The translations under genes were made by a program, and so were the position numbers. From Trochalopteron elliotii (taxonomy: Eukaryota; Chordata; Aves; Passeriformes; Leiothrichidae): a DNA stretch of 64,000 bases. Of the stretch, positions 60,101 through 63,211 are shown in pieces (the first letter of the stretch is position 1; each line of letters begins with the position of its first letter). The notes under the pieces are model-generated. The model made no database searches. It was not told the DNA's origin and was given only the letters and a program-made list of their open reading frames with translations. The stretch is taken from contig JANPWX010000360.1 of NCBI GenBank assembly GCA_024734555.1, forward strand, positions 732,612 to 796,611. Reading direction: 5' to 3'.

Positions 60101-63100
60101 TTCCAATGGCAAGAACTGCTCCCTCCCACTTTTCATCACTGAAGTGTTTACTTATAGTGTGGATCTATTGGGGTTTGTATTTACACTATTCTTACACCTG
60201 CTAAAACTTCTTTCTTAGTTTACTTAATATTGCATTTATGCAAACCCATCATTAATTCTGTGGCACGGTGTCCGTATTCTCAATCGCGGCCAGCCCCGGC
60301 ACTGCGGCAATACCGGTGGGACTTGGCTGGTCAGGAGCGTCAGCGGGACAAAGGCAGGAGGATGAAGGAGGGACTCTCGAGAGGTTTGGTCACGAGTTTA
60401 TTGGAACTCCAGCGTGGAGTCCTCACCTCGGGACGTCTGCCTCAGGAGAGAGACCAAGACTGTTCCCAGGGAGGAACTTTTAAAGGGAGATGTAACACAG
60501 GGGAGGGTTCAACCAGGGACCAGTATGATAAGACAGGGAAGTGGCTCATAACATAATAGACATATACAGTAACCATACAGTGGACAGTAGGAGGTGACAG
60601 CCTGGATCCTGCCCAATCACTCAACGCCTCTCCTAGAATCTTCTAGAAACAGGGAGAGACCCCCAAGTGATGGACAGGACCGGGGGTCACATGACAGATG
60701 ATGGACAGATAACTGTCTCTGGGGGGCAGGAAAACTTAGGAAAAACCAGAACAAATCATAGAACTGTAACTGGGGAGAAGGCAGGGAGAAACCAAAAGGA
60801 GGTAACAGAAAGGGTACACAGAACAAACCATCTTACAGAAGAACATTAACTTATGAATTAAAATTAAATTTAAAAATGCACTACCACAATTCTGATGTTC
60901 TGTTCAATAATTAGGCTTTCAATCTTTGGGAACAAATTCTGTACTTCACAAAGATAGATGCCCTACTTTTAGTGGCATGTCATGCCTTATCTCAGTTTTG
61001 ACTTGATAGTTACAAAAGTCCTATAATCATTATTAACTCTAATTCATTGCCTCTGTGTTTTTTTCAGAGTTCTGACTTGTTTTTAAATACAAAATTTACT
61101 GATTCATCATTAATACTAGGTTGAAATTGCTGGCATTCCTCATTTGGGTAAAAGTCCATTTTTGATAAGAAATGAATGTATGCTTAGAGGAAAGGAAGAT
61201 TTATTTGTAGTAAATAGTTCCTTCTTATGAATGTTCAAACTCTCAGTATATATGACCAAAGCCGTGACACTCCAGACCAGAGATTTTCACCTTGGAAATA
61301 GGTACACATCCTGCACACCATGCAAATGAAATAGGTATTCTTCATGTACATAGAAGGATTGGGGGTACCTCCAACACCCATTTCCTTTAACCTCTGAATT
61401 CCAAATTTCCTGGTGCATAAAGGGAAAGTGCACACATGGACTAAAAACCTCAGAGTCTCCACCTATAGTCAAGTATATTATATATTAATATTATTTTTCA
61501 CCGTGCTTTGAATGACTTAATCCATGTGCATATTTGTACTATGCATCACTCCAAGGAGAAGCTCAAGCCTGAAGAAATCATCTGAAATTTCTAGAAAAAT
61601 AGACAGTGTAGGATCATTTTTCCAGCCTACATTTCTTGTAACCCAAAGCTCTGGTACATGAAATAAGTGAACTGCTCTGTTCCAAGGACCAAACACCATG
61701 TGCCCTGAGGCTTTAGGAGTGAATACTTCCTGATTCATGACAATGGAATCCACATGAAACCTGGAGAAGAAATTATACTTCCAGATACTGAGTAGATCCT
61801 GCTACTATTAAAGAGAAAGCAGATGCTAACAGATGAGTCACTGGAGAATGAAGCCCTGTTTCATGCAGCATATCAGATTGTTATAAGGTTCAATGTACTT
61901 ACAACACAGTAATGAGCTTAACAGACCAAAATATGCTTTCAGATCAGGACAAACACTCTAAGGTGCTTTCCAGAGCAAGCAGATCATGTAAGACATGTCA
62001 CGAGTTGTAAAATAACTTTGCTGTCTAATATCAACACAACTCTTGACTAAATTTATGAGCCTGAAATGAGTTAACCATTCCACATCCGTACATAGGCCTA
62101 TTGCCAAACTGAGCCACTTGGAAAAAAAAGAGGAGTTACCATCAATGGTTGACCAACACCAAGTCACTTGGAGAATCCTGCACATAATATCTGGATGGTG
62201 TTACAGACGTTTAGAGCAAGAAACCTCATCTTGATTCAGAAAAGAAATGAGAAACCTCAGAAAAAACGTGTCCTAAAGGAAGACCTGGAGGAATTTTGCT
62301 TTTTGCCTTGCTTATTCCTCACCATCTCTAGTCTCTTCTAAGGATTGAAAACTCATATCACGTATCACAGCAAAGATAAAGTTTTTGAGATTCATACCAC
62401 ACATCATCCTCACTGGGGTGAATTCTCATGTGGCAGGTGAGCACAGTGGCAGTGAGAATTAGGTGAGTTCTTCAAAGAGGTTCAACAAAAAGCTTCTGCA
62501 AATAGCTGAGGAATTGCAAGCACAGAACCAATCTCACCTGTACAGACCATGACATCCTTTGTATGTTATGCAAGAGGATGTGGAAATGGATATGTACAGG
62601 AATACTGCTCAGAATAAGAAGTTCGTGATTACAAGTGTTTTGGGGGGATTATGTGCTTGTCTGTATTTGTGTGTAATAGGTAACAGATAGAAATGGAGAT
62701 AAGGTCTAAAGAAGAAATTTTAAATTAAAAAACCAAACCATAAAAATTAGATCTTCCCAAGTTTAGAATGCTTGAGTCTAGATTATCATGCTATAATTAG
62801 CCTTTCACAGTTCTTTATAAAGAATATGTGGATTTTCAAACCCAGAGTTAATGATCTGGATCCAAAATCTTCCACTCATTTTAATTTCTCATTTAAAAAT
62901 ACATCTGAGGTGTTCAGTATGCAGAATAATAGTTCTAAGAGGCAGAAAAAACTTAAACAGGTAGTCTCCTTCTTCAGCCCCTTATAAAATTTTATTAGAA
63001 AATACATTCTCGTTGACTGTGTAAAACTTTAACACTTGCATTATGAAAGTATTTATATAGAAAGAAAACTTACTAGGAGCTTTTTCTTCTTCTTCCTTAG

Positions 63101-63211
63101 GCTCCAATTTTTCTGCTTTTGGTGGACCTTTGATTTTGTACATTAATGAACGGAGTTTGCCAGCCAAGGAGGAATCTTCTTCTTCCTCTTCCTCTTCTTC
63201 TAGTGGAATAC
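88..63211 (-). CDS. RYR3: RYR3, ryanodine receptor 3 (partial, 43 exons)
   Basis: Encodes the middle of ryanodine receptor type 3, a homotetrameric Ca2+-release channel of the sarcoplasmic/endoplasmic reticulum activated by cytosolic Ca2+ and modulated by calmodulin. Read on the minus strand, 43 exons bounded by AG and GT join in matching phase into 1,755 intact codons. Everything here is cytoplasmic: acidic linker, junctional and bridging helical solenoids, RyR repeats 3 and 4, calmodulin-binding segment and start of the RIH-associated region. The N-terminal domain and SPRY domains (upstream) and the EF hands and pore (downstream) lie outside. RYR3 rather than RYR1 or RYR2 is indicated by recalled family sequence: the stretches [20 protein letters not shown] and [20 protein letters not shown], the microexon AMQVK, and LRSISQ in place of the RRISQ and RKISQ forms of the paralogues. 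No frameshift or internal stop was seen, so the gene appears functional. Coordinates span first to last exon in the window. Confidence 0.96.
375..474 (-). CDS. RYR3: RYR3 in-window exon 42 (RIH-associated region start)
   Basis: 100 nt encoding [20 protein letters not shown], then [13 protein letters not shown], leaving 1 nt. The highly conserved [17 protein letters not shown] opens the RIH-associated part of the core solenoid. Acceptor ATGCAG, donor GTAATG. Confidence 0.96.
765..815 (-). CDS. RYR3: RYR3 in-window exon 41 (51 nt, acidic)
   Basis: 17 codons, phase 0 at both ends: [17 protein letters not shown]. The acceptor (ACATAAAAG) lacks a good pyrimidine tract. Donor GTGAGA. It encodes the acidic linker before the RIH-associated region. 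Confidence 0.92.
816..1496 (-). other. RYR3 intron 40-41
   Basis: 681 nt of AT-rich intron. Nothing recognisable beyond splice signals; frames opened here are short and start or end without homology. Confidence 0.9.
1497..1548 (-). CDS. RYR3: RYR3 in-window exon 40 (52 nt)
   Basis: A split Ser is followed by [17 protein letters not shown], ending in phase 0. Acceptor CTTCACAG, donor GTAAGT. It matches the conserved short exon ending MMAK in the family. Confidence 0.95.
1549..2379 (-). other. RYR3 intron 39-40
   Basis: 831 nt of unique AT-rich intron; I see no repeat or gene. Confidence 0.9.
2380..2489 (-). CDS. RYR3: RYR3 in-window exon 39 (acidic linker)
   Basis: 110 nt encoding [16 protein letters not shown], then [20 protein letters not shown], leaving 2 nt. 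The acidic run is poorly conserved between isoforms; [12 protein letters not shown] is conserved. Acceptor GAGACAG, donor GTAAAA. Confidence 0.95.
2490..4063 (-). other. RYR3 intron 38-39
   Basis: 1,574 nt. It holds one CR1 tail near 3250-3338; the rest is unique AT-rich sequence. Confidence 0.9.
3250..3338 (+). mobile_element. CR1 LINE 3'-end fragment
   Basis: The stretch containing GGTTGGAACTAGGTGATCTC and GTCCCTTCCAACCCAAACCA, ending in degenerate TCTATGAT units, is the characteristic avian CR1 3' terminus in plus orientation. Only about 90 nt remain, which fits extreme 5' truncation. The left boundary is approximate. Confidence 0.85.
4064..4160 (-). CDS. RYR3: RYR3 in-window exon 38
   Basis: 97 nt. 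A split Arg is followed by [20 protein letters not shown], then [12 protein letters not shown], ending in phase 0. The acceptor follows seven C. Donor GTAAGT. Core-solenoid residues after the calmodulin site. Confidence 0.96.
4997..5027. repeat. Short tandem repeat, about 10-nt unit
   Basis: About three copies of an ACACCTTTAA-like unit in a row; the last is altered by an extra T. Confidence 0.75.
6375..6436 (+). mobile_element. CR1 LINE 3'-end fragment
   Basis: Contains the CR1 terminal block in plus orientation (TCATGGCAGCAGGGTCAGAA, GATGACCTTTAAAGGTCCAT and TCCAACCCAAACTGTTC). More diverged than the copy at 3250, and the terminal ATTCTATG repeats are lost. Confidence 0.75.
7749..7780. repeat. 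Poly(A) followed by GAA repeat
   Basis: About 16 A then GAAGAAGAAG and A-rich sequence. It could be a degraded retroposon tail, but I see no element body upstream. Confidence 0.7.
8128..8240 (-). CDS. RYR3: RYR3 in-window exon 37: calmodulin-binding segment
   Basis: 113 nt encoding [20 protein letters not shown], then [17 protein letters not shown], leaving 2 nt. This is the calmodulin/S100A1-binding helix at the start of the core solenoid, equivalent to RyR1 about 3614-3643. The Trp anchor (AVWHKLL) and the Cys of VVACFRM (RyR1 C3635, a redox/nitrosylation site) are both present. Acceptor CCATAG, donor GTAAGT. Confidence 0.97.
8241..9052 (-). other. RYR3 intron 36-37
   Basis: 812 nt; unique apart from an alternating purine/pyrimidine stretch at about 8909-8957. 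Confidence 0.9.
8909..8957. repeat. TG/CA-rich alternating purine-pyrimidine stretch
   Basis: An imperfect run of TGCATA, TACACA, TGCATG and similar steps, mostly alternating purine and pyrimidine over about 49 nt. No regular unit length. Confidence 0.6.
9053..9184 (-). CDS. RYR3: RYR3 in-window exon 36
   Basis: 132 nt, 44 codons, phase 0 at both ends, encoding [20 protein letters not shown], then [20 protein letters not shown] and HLEQ. Acceptor GTTTCAG, donor [21 protein letters not shown] is the RyR3 form. Confidence 0.96.
9185..10310 (-). other. RYR3 intron 35-36
   Basis: 1,126 nt of unique AT-rich intron; nothing recognised. Confidence 0.9.
10311..10370 (-). CDS. RYR3: RYR3 in-window exon 35 (60 nt)
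   Basis: 20 codons, phase 0 at both ends: [20 protein letters not shown]. Acceptor TCTACAG, donor GTAATA. Helical linker toward the calmodulin site. Confidence 0.96.
10371..10825 (-). other. RYR3 intron 34-35
   Basis: 455 nt of AT-rich intron; nothing recognised. Confidence 0.9.
10826..10996 (-). CDS. RYR3: RYR3 in-window exon 34
   Basis: 171 nt, 57 codons, phase 0 at both ends, encoding [40 protein letters not shown] and [17 protein letters not shown]. It opens with a basic patch (KKSKRR) directly after the ASI site. Acceptor TTATAG, donor GTAAGT. Confidence 0.96.
10997..14004 (-). other. RYR3 intron 33-34 (downstream of ASI microexon)
   Basis: 3,008 nt of AT-rich intron with no repeat I recognise. 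Intronic enhancers for the microexon would be expected here or in the upstream intron, but none can be assigned by eye. Confidence 0.9.
14005..14019 (-). CDS. RYR3: RYR3 in-window exon 33: 15-nt ASI microexon (AMQVK)
   Basis: 15 nt encoding AMQVK in phase 0, between MSK (exon 32) and SGGQDQ (exon 34). It is preceded by a ten-T tract and CATACAG and followed by GTACAG. The five residues equal the human RyR3 insert at alternative splice site I as I recall it; RyR1 has the equivalent five-residue exon 70 (AGDIQ). Inclusion in RyR1 is known to be regulated by tissue and development. The weaker donor (GTACAG) and large flanking introns (4.7 and 3.0 kb) fit optional use. Confidence 0.93.
14020..18708 (-). 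other. RYR3 intron 32-33 (upstream of ASI microexon)
   Basis: 4,689 nt, the largest intron in the window. It contains a microexon-like element at 15878-15898; otherwise unique AT-rich sequence. Confidence 0.9.
15878..15898 (-). other. Candidate cryptic microexon in RYR3 intron 32-33
   Basis: On the minus strand an 18- or 21-nt segment lies between a tandem acceptor (GGCAGCAG) and a consensus donor ATG|GTAAGT. In the host phase it reads (Q)NARRGM without a stop. A moderate pyrimidine tract (TTTTTCTTTTCT) lies about 14 nt upstream of the first AG. I know no RyR insert of this sequence, so it may be a decoy. Confidence 0.3.
18709..18801 (-). CDS. RYR3: RYR3 in-window exon 32
   Basis: 93 nt, 31 codons, phase 0 at both ends, encoding [20 protein letters not shown] and [11 protein letters not shown]. 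The acceptor follows 15 consecutive T (A-run on plus at 18804-18818). Donor GTAAGT. It is followed in the transcript by the ASI microexon or, if that is skipped, exon 34. Confidence 0.96.
18905..18992 (-). CDS. RYR3: RYR3 in-window exon 31
   Basis: 88 nt. A split Arg is followed by [20 protein letters not shown] and VFILWCKSH, ending in phase 0. Donor GTAAGA. Only 103 nt of intron separates it from exon 32. Confidence 0.96.
19279..19519 (-). CDS. RYR3: RYR3 in-window exon 30
   Basis: 241 nt. A split Val is followed by [39 protein letters not shown], and [20 protein letters not shown], then RYVDNN, leaving 2 nt. The charged [12 protein letters not shown] linker varies among RyRs. Donor GTAAAA. 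Confidence 0.96.
19520..20907 (-). other. RYR3 intron 29-30
   Basis: 1,388 nt of AT-rich intron with short TATATA stretches near 19735-19790; nothing else recognised. Confidence 0.9.
20908..21228 (-). CDS. RYR3: RYR3 in-window exon 29 (largest exon)
   Basis: 321 nt. A split Ile is followed by [59 protein letters not shown], and after a variable linker ([12 protein letters not shown]) [20 protein letters not shown] and KRIA, leaving 1 nt. Its length and sequence are typical of the RyR bridging solenoid. Donor GTACTG. Confidence 0.97.
21229..22614 (-). other. RYR3 intron 28-29
   Basis: 1,386 nt, over a third of it a CR1 insertion (21581-22139). A 15-16 nt T run lies at about 22578-22593 beside exon 28. 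Confidence 0.9.
21581..22139 (-). mobile_element. CR1 LINE, 5'-truncated (pol C-terminus and 3' UTR)
   Basis: On the minus strand an open frame of 136 codons (22123 down to 21713) resembles the C-terminal end of the CR1 reverse-transcriptase polyprotein, with the usual [16 protein letters not shown] and [13 protein letters not shown] blocks. It is followed by CR1 3' UTR-like sequence to about 21581. The 5' part is missing, as in most CR1 copies, and the terminal octamer repeats are not clear. The frame is uninterrupted, which suggests a fairly recent copy, but the protein is too short to be functional. It runs in the same sense as RYR3. Confidence 0.93.
22615..22745 (-). CDS. RYR3: RYR3 in-window exon 28
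   Basis: 131 nt. A split Arg is followed by [40 protein letters not shown] and ERA, leaving 1 nt. Donor [14 protein letters not shown] is the RyR2/RyR3-type motif (RyR1 has LRPALGEC). Confidence 0.96.
22970..23330 (+). mobile_element. ERVL-like LTR remnant
   Basis: Plus-strand sequence with the avian ERVL LTR layout: the CTTATCTCAACCCATGATAT block, a T-rich segment before it and a GGGACAGGGGAGGAAGGAAT purine-rich segment after it. Boundaries are approximate; no clean TG/CA termini or target duplication were seen. Confidence 0.72.
23330..24720 (+). pseudogene. Degraded ERVL leader and gag region
   Basis: Downstream of the LTR, plus-strand frames (for example 23546-23752, 23728-23925 and 23889-24245) and the stretch 24370-24700 resemble avian ERVL leader/gag sequence. 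The gag-like stretch is broken by several stop codons (for example near 24418 and 24460) and by frame changes. No pol or second LTR follows, so this is a truncated, inactive relic in the orientation opposite to RYR3. Similarity was judged from family memory, not by search. Confidence 0.7.
26543..26624 (-). CDS. RYR3: RYR3 in-window exon 27
   Basis: 82 nt. A split Leu is followed by [20 protein letters not shown] and KNIYVE, leaving 2 nt. Acceptor CTCTAG after a T-rich tract, donor AG|GTATTA. It was found by family sequence, since it has no long ATG-led frame. Confidence 0.95.
26625..27554 (-). other. RYR3 intron 26-27
   Basis: 930 nt of AT-rich intron. A minus-strand open frame at about 26784-26953 next to a GT is out of phase with RYR3 and is treated as chance. 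Confidence 0.88.
27555..27793 (-). CDS. RYR3: RYR3 in-window exon 26
   Basis: 239 nt. A split Arg is followed by [60 protein letters not shown] and [19 protein letters not shown], leaving 1 nt. It is nearly identical to human RyR3 as I recall it and is the strongest paralogue marker here. The acceptor follows a long pyrimidine tract; donor GTAAGT. Confidence 0.97.
27794..28820 (-). other. RYR3 intron 25-26
   Basis: 1,027 nt of intron; nothing recognised. Confidence 0.9.
28821..28881 (-). CDS. RYR3: RYR3 in-window exon 25 (61 nt)
   Basis: A split Gly, then [19 protein letters not shown], leaving 2 nt for Arg. Acceptor AACCAG, donor GTAAGT. It matches the RyR3 helical domain. Confidence 0.95.
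28882..29572 (-). other. RYR3 intron 24-25
   Basis: 691 nt of intron; nothing recognised. Confidence 0.9.
29573..29622 (-). CDS. RYR3: RYR3 in-window exon 24 (50 nt)
   Basis: A small exon: a split Ser, then [16 protein letters not shown], leaving 1 nt. Acceptor CTTTAG, donor GTAAGT. It is needed to bridge MVA in exon 23 and the split Gly before SDS in exon 25, and both phases fit. Confidence 0.95.
30034..30084. repeat. AT-rich tandem repeat
   Basis: Four imperfect copies of an AATAATATTAAA / AATAATTATTAAA unit in about 50 nt. Confidence 0.8.
31676..31698. repeat. TA/TG microsatellite
   Basis: Alternating TATATGTGTATATATATATA tract. Confidence 0.75.
31880..32001 (-). CDS. RYR3: RYR3 in-window exon 23
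   Basis: 122 nt encoding [20 protein letters not shown], then [20 protein letters not shown], leaving 2 nt. Donor GTAAGT. It contributes helices of the bridging solenoid. Confidence 0.96.
32002..32592 (-). other. RYR3 intron 22-23
   Basis: 591 nt of intron; nothing recognised. Confidence 0.9.
32593..32660 (-). CDS. RYR3: RYR3 in-window exon 22
   Basis: 68 nt. A split Glu is followed by [20 protein letters not shown] and AK, ending in phase 0. SGKTEKSP is the RyR3 form (RyR1 has SGRVEKSP). Donor GTGAGC. Confidence 0.96.
32930..33045 (-). CDS. RYR3: RYR3 in-window exon 21
   Basis: 116 nt. A split Arg is followed by [20 protein letters not shown], then [18 protein letters not shown], leaving 1 nt. 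These are helical-domain residues after the RyR repeats. Donor GTAAGT. Confidence 0.96.
33046..36437 (-). other. RYR3 intron 20-21
   Basis: 3,392 nt of AT-rich intron. A TATATA-rich patch lies at 35222-35252; no gene or transposon recognised. Confidence 0.9.
36438..36561 (-). CDS. RYR3: RYR3 in-window exon 20 (RyR repeat 4 end)
   Basis: 124 nt. A split Gly is followed by [19 protein letters not shown], then [20 protein letters not shown] and S, leaving 2 nt. [10 protein letters not shown] closes RyR repeat 4. Acceptor ACTAAAG, donor GTAAGT. Confidence 0.96.
36731..36806 (-). CDS. RYR3: RYR3 in-window exon 19 (RyR repeat 4)
   Basis: 76 nt encoding [20 protein letters not shown] and ELESK, leaving 1 nt. 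[12 protein letters not shown] is the RyR-repeat 4 core and specifically resembles RyR3. Donor GTAAGC. Confidence 0.96.
36807..37241 (-). other. RYR3 intron 18-19
   Basis: 435 nt of intron; nothing recognised. Confidence 0.9.
37242..37304 (-). CDS. RYR3: RYR3 in-window exon 18 (63 nt, weak donor)
   Basis: 21 codons, phase 0 at both ends, encoding [20 protein letters not shown] and Q. It opens RyR repeat 4. The acceptor is strong (CCCTGCAG) but the donor, CAG|GTTCGT, has a pyrimidine at +3. Skipping the exon would keep the frame. Confidence 0.94.
37305..38856 (-). other. RYR3 intron 17-18
   Basis: 1,552 nt. The stretch 37870-38165 is clearly richer in G and C than its surroundings; no family recognised. 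Confidence 0.88.
38857..39006 (-). CDS. RYR3: RYR3 in-window exon 17 (phosphorylation loop)
   Basis: 150 nt, 50 codons, phase 0 at both ends. It encodes [33 protein letters not shown], and [15 protein letters not shown]. The last segment is the loop between RyR repeats 3 and 4 that carries the kinase sites S2843 (RyR1) and S2808 (RyR2). Here the Arg at -3 to the second Ser (RSIS) leaves a minimal R-x-x-S motif. Donor GTAAGG. Confidence 0.96.
39007..40424 (-). other. RYR3 intron 16-17
   Basis: 1,418 nt of AT-rich intron; plus-strand frames near 40077-40464 are not supported as genes. Confidence 0.88.
40425..40514 (-). CDS. RYR3: RYR3 in-window exon 16 (RyR repeat 3)
   Basis: 90 nt, 30 codons, phase 0 at both ends, encoding [20 protein letters not shown] and [10 protein letters not shown]. 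The GWKYG and THPLIRPF elements are RyR-repeat hallmarks. Donor GTAATA. Confidence 0.96.
40515..41657 (-). other. RYR3 intron 15-16
   Basis: 1,143 nt. It holds a GC-enriched patch (40590-40830) and an A/C-rich low-complexity tract (41345-41425). Confidence 0.88.
41345..41425. repeat. A/C-rich low-complexity tract
   Basis: Repeated AAAC, AACA and CCCAAA steps (for example AAACAAACAAACAAAACCCC), likely a degenerate AAAC microsatellite. Confidence 0.75.
41658..41736 (-). CDS. RYR3: RYR3 in-window exon 15 (RyR repeat 3)
   Basis: 79 nt. A split Asn is followed by [20 protein letters not shown] and KWAFEK, ending in phase 0. The [11 protein letters not shown] core is typical of RyR repeats (Pfam RyR). 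Donor GTAGGA. Confidence 0.95.
41737..42671 (-). other. RYR3 intron 14-15
   Basis: 935 nt of intron; nothing recognised. Confidence 0.9.
42672..42835 (-). CDS. RYR3: RYR3 in-window exon 14
   Basis: 164 nt encoding [37 protein letters not shown] and [11 protein letters not shown], leaving 2 nt. The NFDP motif opens the RyR repeat 3 region. Donor AA|GTGAGT. Confidence 0.95.
42836..44481 (-). other. RYR3 intron 13-14
   Basis: 1,646 nt of AT-rich intron with a TA/CA microsatellite at 44207-44236. Confidence 0.9.
44207..44236. repeat. (TA)n(CA)n microsatellite
   Basis: A TATATATATATATA run passes into ACACACACA and then ATACATAT. Confidence 0.85.
44482..44622 (-). CDS. RYR3: RYR3 in-window exon 13
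   Basis: 141 nt, phase 0 at both ends, encoding [18 protein letters not shown], then [20 protein letters not shown] and GIFDSLSHK. It has no useful ATG-led frame and was recognised by family sequence. Acceptor ATCTAG, donor GTAATG. Confidence 0.96.
44623..46012 (-). other. RYR3 intron 12-13
   Basis: 1,390 nt of intron; nothing recognised. Confidence 0.9.
46013..46103 (-). CDS. RYR3: RYR3 in-window exon 12
   Basis: 91 nt. A split His is followed by [18 protein letters not shown] and [12 protein letters not shown], ending in phase 0. Donor GTAAAT. It forms solenoid helices just before RyR repeat 3. Confidence 0.96.
46104..46471 (-). other. RYR3 intron 11-12
   Basis: 368 nt of intron; nothing recognised. 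Confidence 0.9.
46472..46692 (-). CDS. RYR3: RYR3 in-window exon 11
   Basis: 221 nt encoding [39 protein letters not shown] and [16 protein letters not shown], ending CLLAIC plus 2 nt. Donor GTACGT, the same rare +4 C as exon 10. Confidence 0.96.
46693..47341 (-). other. RYR3 intron 10-11
   Basis: 649 nt of intron; nothing recognised. Confidence 0.9.
47342..47511 (-). CDS. RYR3: RYR3 in-window exon 10
   Basis: 170 nt. A split Asp is followed by [29 protein letters not shown] and [18 protein letters not shown], ending in phase 0. Donor ACA|GTACGT, with the reading resuming as VSLSTTEAA in the next exon. Confidence 0.96.
47512..48107 (-). other. RYR3 intron 9-10
   Basis: 596 nt of intron; nothing recognised. 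Confidence 0.9.
48108..48228 (-). CDS. RYR3: RYR3 in-window exon 9 (central-domain DP4 segment)
   Basis: 121 nt encoding [20 protein letters not shown], then [15 protein letters not shown] and STVNK, leaving 1 nt. It matches the RyR1 segment studied as domain peptide DP4, implicated in interdomain contacts. The arginines of IRIRSILRS match the RyR1 positions R2452, R2454 and R2458. Acceptor TAACAG, donor GTAACT. Confidence 0.96.
48229..49415 (-). other. RYR3 intron 8-9
   Basis: 1,187 nt of intron; nothing recognised. Confidence 0.9.
49416..49521 (-). CDS. RYR3: RYR3 in-window exon 8 (acidic tract, [11 protein letters not shown])
   Basis: 106 nt. A split Gly and an Asp precede six Glu, then [20 protein letters not shown] and RCAPEMH, ending in phase 0. 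Donor GTAAGT. The Arg of LLGRCAPE sits where RyR1 carries the malignant-hyperthermia residue R2435 (family knowledge). The acidic tract appears a few residues shorter than in the human protein as I recall it. Confidence 0.95.
49522..49975 (-). other. RYR3 intron 7-8
   Basis: 454 nt of intron with a pyrimidine-rich centre; nothing recognised. Confidence 0.9.
49976..50156 (-). CDS. RYR3: RYR3 in-window exon 7
   Basis: 181 nt encoding [19 protein letters not shown] and [20 protein letters not shown], ending SQAYKRE plus 2 nt. Donor GTAAGT. All 3 flanking codon fragments fit exons 6 and 8. Confidence 0.96.
50157..51048 (-). other. RYR3 intron 6-7
   Basis: 892 nt, more than half of it the LTR fragment at 50262-50775. 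Confidence 0.9.
50262..50775 (+). mobile_element. Avian ERV LTR fragment with internal GGAGCAG repeats
   Basis: A GC-rich block of about 510 nt in an AT-rich intron. It consists of imperfect units about 40-50 nt long, each carrying a CACTGGAGCAG-like core and a CCCATGGA or CCGTGGAGA core. This arrangement is familiar from one class of avian ERVL-type LTRs in plus orientation. The 3' part (polyadenylation region) is missing or diverged. Small open frames on both strands here are by-products of the repeats. Boundaries are approximate. Confidence 0.75.
51049..51184 (-). CDS. RYR3: RYR3 in-window exon 6
   Basis: 136 nt encoding [20 protein letters not shown], then [20 protein letters not shown] and AVFAN, leaving 1 nt. 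Donor GTAAGT. It lies in the bridging solenoid. The Ala in AVFAN replaces the Val usual in the family. Confidence 0.96.
52136..52154. repeat. (AT)n microsatellite
   Basis: About nine consecutive AT units. Confidence 0.85.
53255..53304. repeat. Tandem duplication, about 24-26 nt unit
   Basis: Two adjacent copies of an AGTGCCAAGTATTTCA unit followed by GTAAGCAA; the second copy has two extra bases before GTAAGCAA. Confidence 0.85.
54471..54574 (-). CDS. RYR3: RYR3 in-window exon 5
   Basis: 104 nt. The split Ala codon is followed by [20 protein letters not shown] and [14 protein letters not shown], ending in phase 0. Acceptor CTGCAG. The donor is AAG|GTGACC, which departs from GTRAGT at its last three positions. 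Confidence 0.95.
54575..55527 (-). other. RYR3 intron 4-5
   Basis: 953 nt of intron; nothing recognised. Confidence 0.9.
55528..55657 (-). CDS. RYR3: RYR3 in-window exon 4 (RIH-type helical segment)
   Basis: 130 nt encoding [19 protein letters not shown], then [19 protein letters not shown] and SSVGL, leaving 1 nt. This is the conserved RIH (RYDR_ITPR) region shared with IP3 receptors. The acceptor reads CAGCAG, so a start 3 nt upstream at 55660 would add one Gln; I chose 55657 because it matches the family sequence (KSQ followed directly by IAFPK). Confidence 0.94.
55658..57367 (-). other. RYR3 intron 3-4
   Basis: 1,710 nt of AT-rich intron; nothing recognised. Confidence 0.9.
57368..57482 (-). 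CDS. RYR3: RYR3 in-window exon 3
   Basis: 115 nt. Its first base finishes Gly, then [19 protein letters not shown] and [19 protein letters not shown], ending in phase 0. Donor CAG|GTAATT. It encodes conserved solenoid helices shared by all RyRs. Confidence 0.96.
57483..59196 (-). other. RYR3 intron 2-3
   Basis: 1,714 nt of AT-rich intron; nothing recognised. Confidence 0.9.
59197..59470 (-). CDS. RYR3: RYR3 in-window exon 2
   Basis: 274 nt. The split Thr codon is completed at the acceptor, then [17 protein letters not shown] and [16 protein letters not shown] follow, ending LLMINGLG with 2 nt carried over. Donor GTATGG. This is part of the junctional-solenoid helical array. Sequence is very close to the RyR3 family ([17 protein letters not shown]). 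Confidence 0.96.
59471..63073 (-). other. RYR3 intron 1-2
   Basis: 3,603 nt. It contains the solo LTR at 60259-60837. The stretch 61235-62290 is less AT-rich, with several short minus-strand frames; I do not recognise it and it may be an old repeat. The rest is unique. Confidence 0.88.
60259..60837 (-). mobile_element. Solo LTR of an endogenous retrovirus
   Basis: On the minus strand a 579-nt unit runs from TGTAAGATGG to GTGCCACA, with TG/CA termini. It carries a TATA-like TTTAAAAG at 60485-60477 and, 80 nt further, a polyadenylation signal AATAAA at 60402-60397, then a GC-rich U5-like end. This is the expected U3-R-U5 order. CpG dinucleotides are frequent (TCGCGGCC, ACCGGTGG, CTCGAGAG), unlike the ERVL relic, which suggests a younger insertion. 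No gag, pol or second LTR flanks it. CATTAA occurs close to both ends (60250-60255 and 60844-60849) but offset by a few bases, so it is only a possible target duplication. Orientation equals that of RYR3. Confidence 0.75.
63074..63211 (-). CDS. RYR3: RYR3 in-window exon 1: acidic linker
   Basis: 138 nt, entered with 2 nt to finish a Gly codon and leaving 1 nt. It encodes GIPL, a run of eight Glu and an Asp, then [14 protein letters not shown] and a second Glu/Lys-rich stretch ending KAP. Donor GTAAGT. The Glu run corresponds to the variable acidic region of the junctional solenoid, which differs in length among RyR isoforms. No earlier exon was found before position 64000. Confidence 0.93.

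Noticed and set aside
88..63211. Assignment to RYR1 or RYR2
   Set aside because: The microexon residues, the phosphorylation loop and exons 22, 26 and 36 agree with RyR3 and differ from the forms I recall in RyR1 and RyR2.
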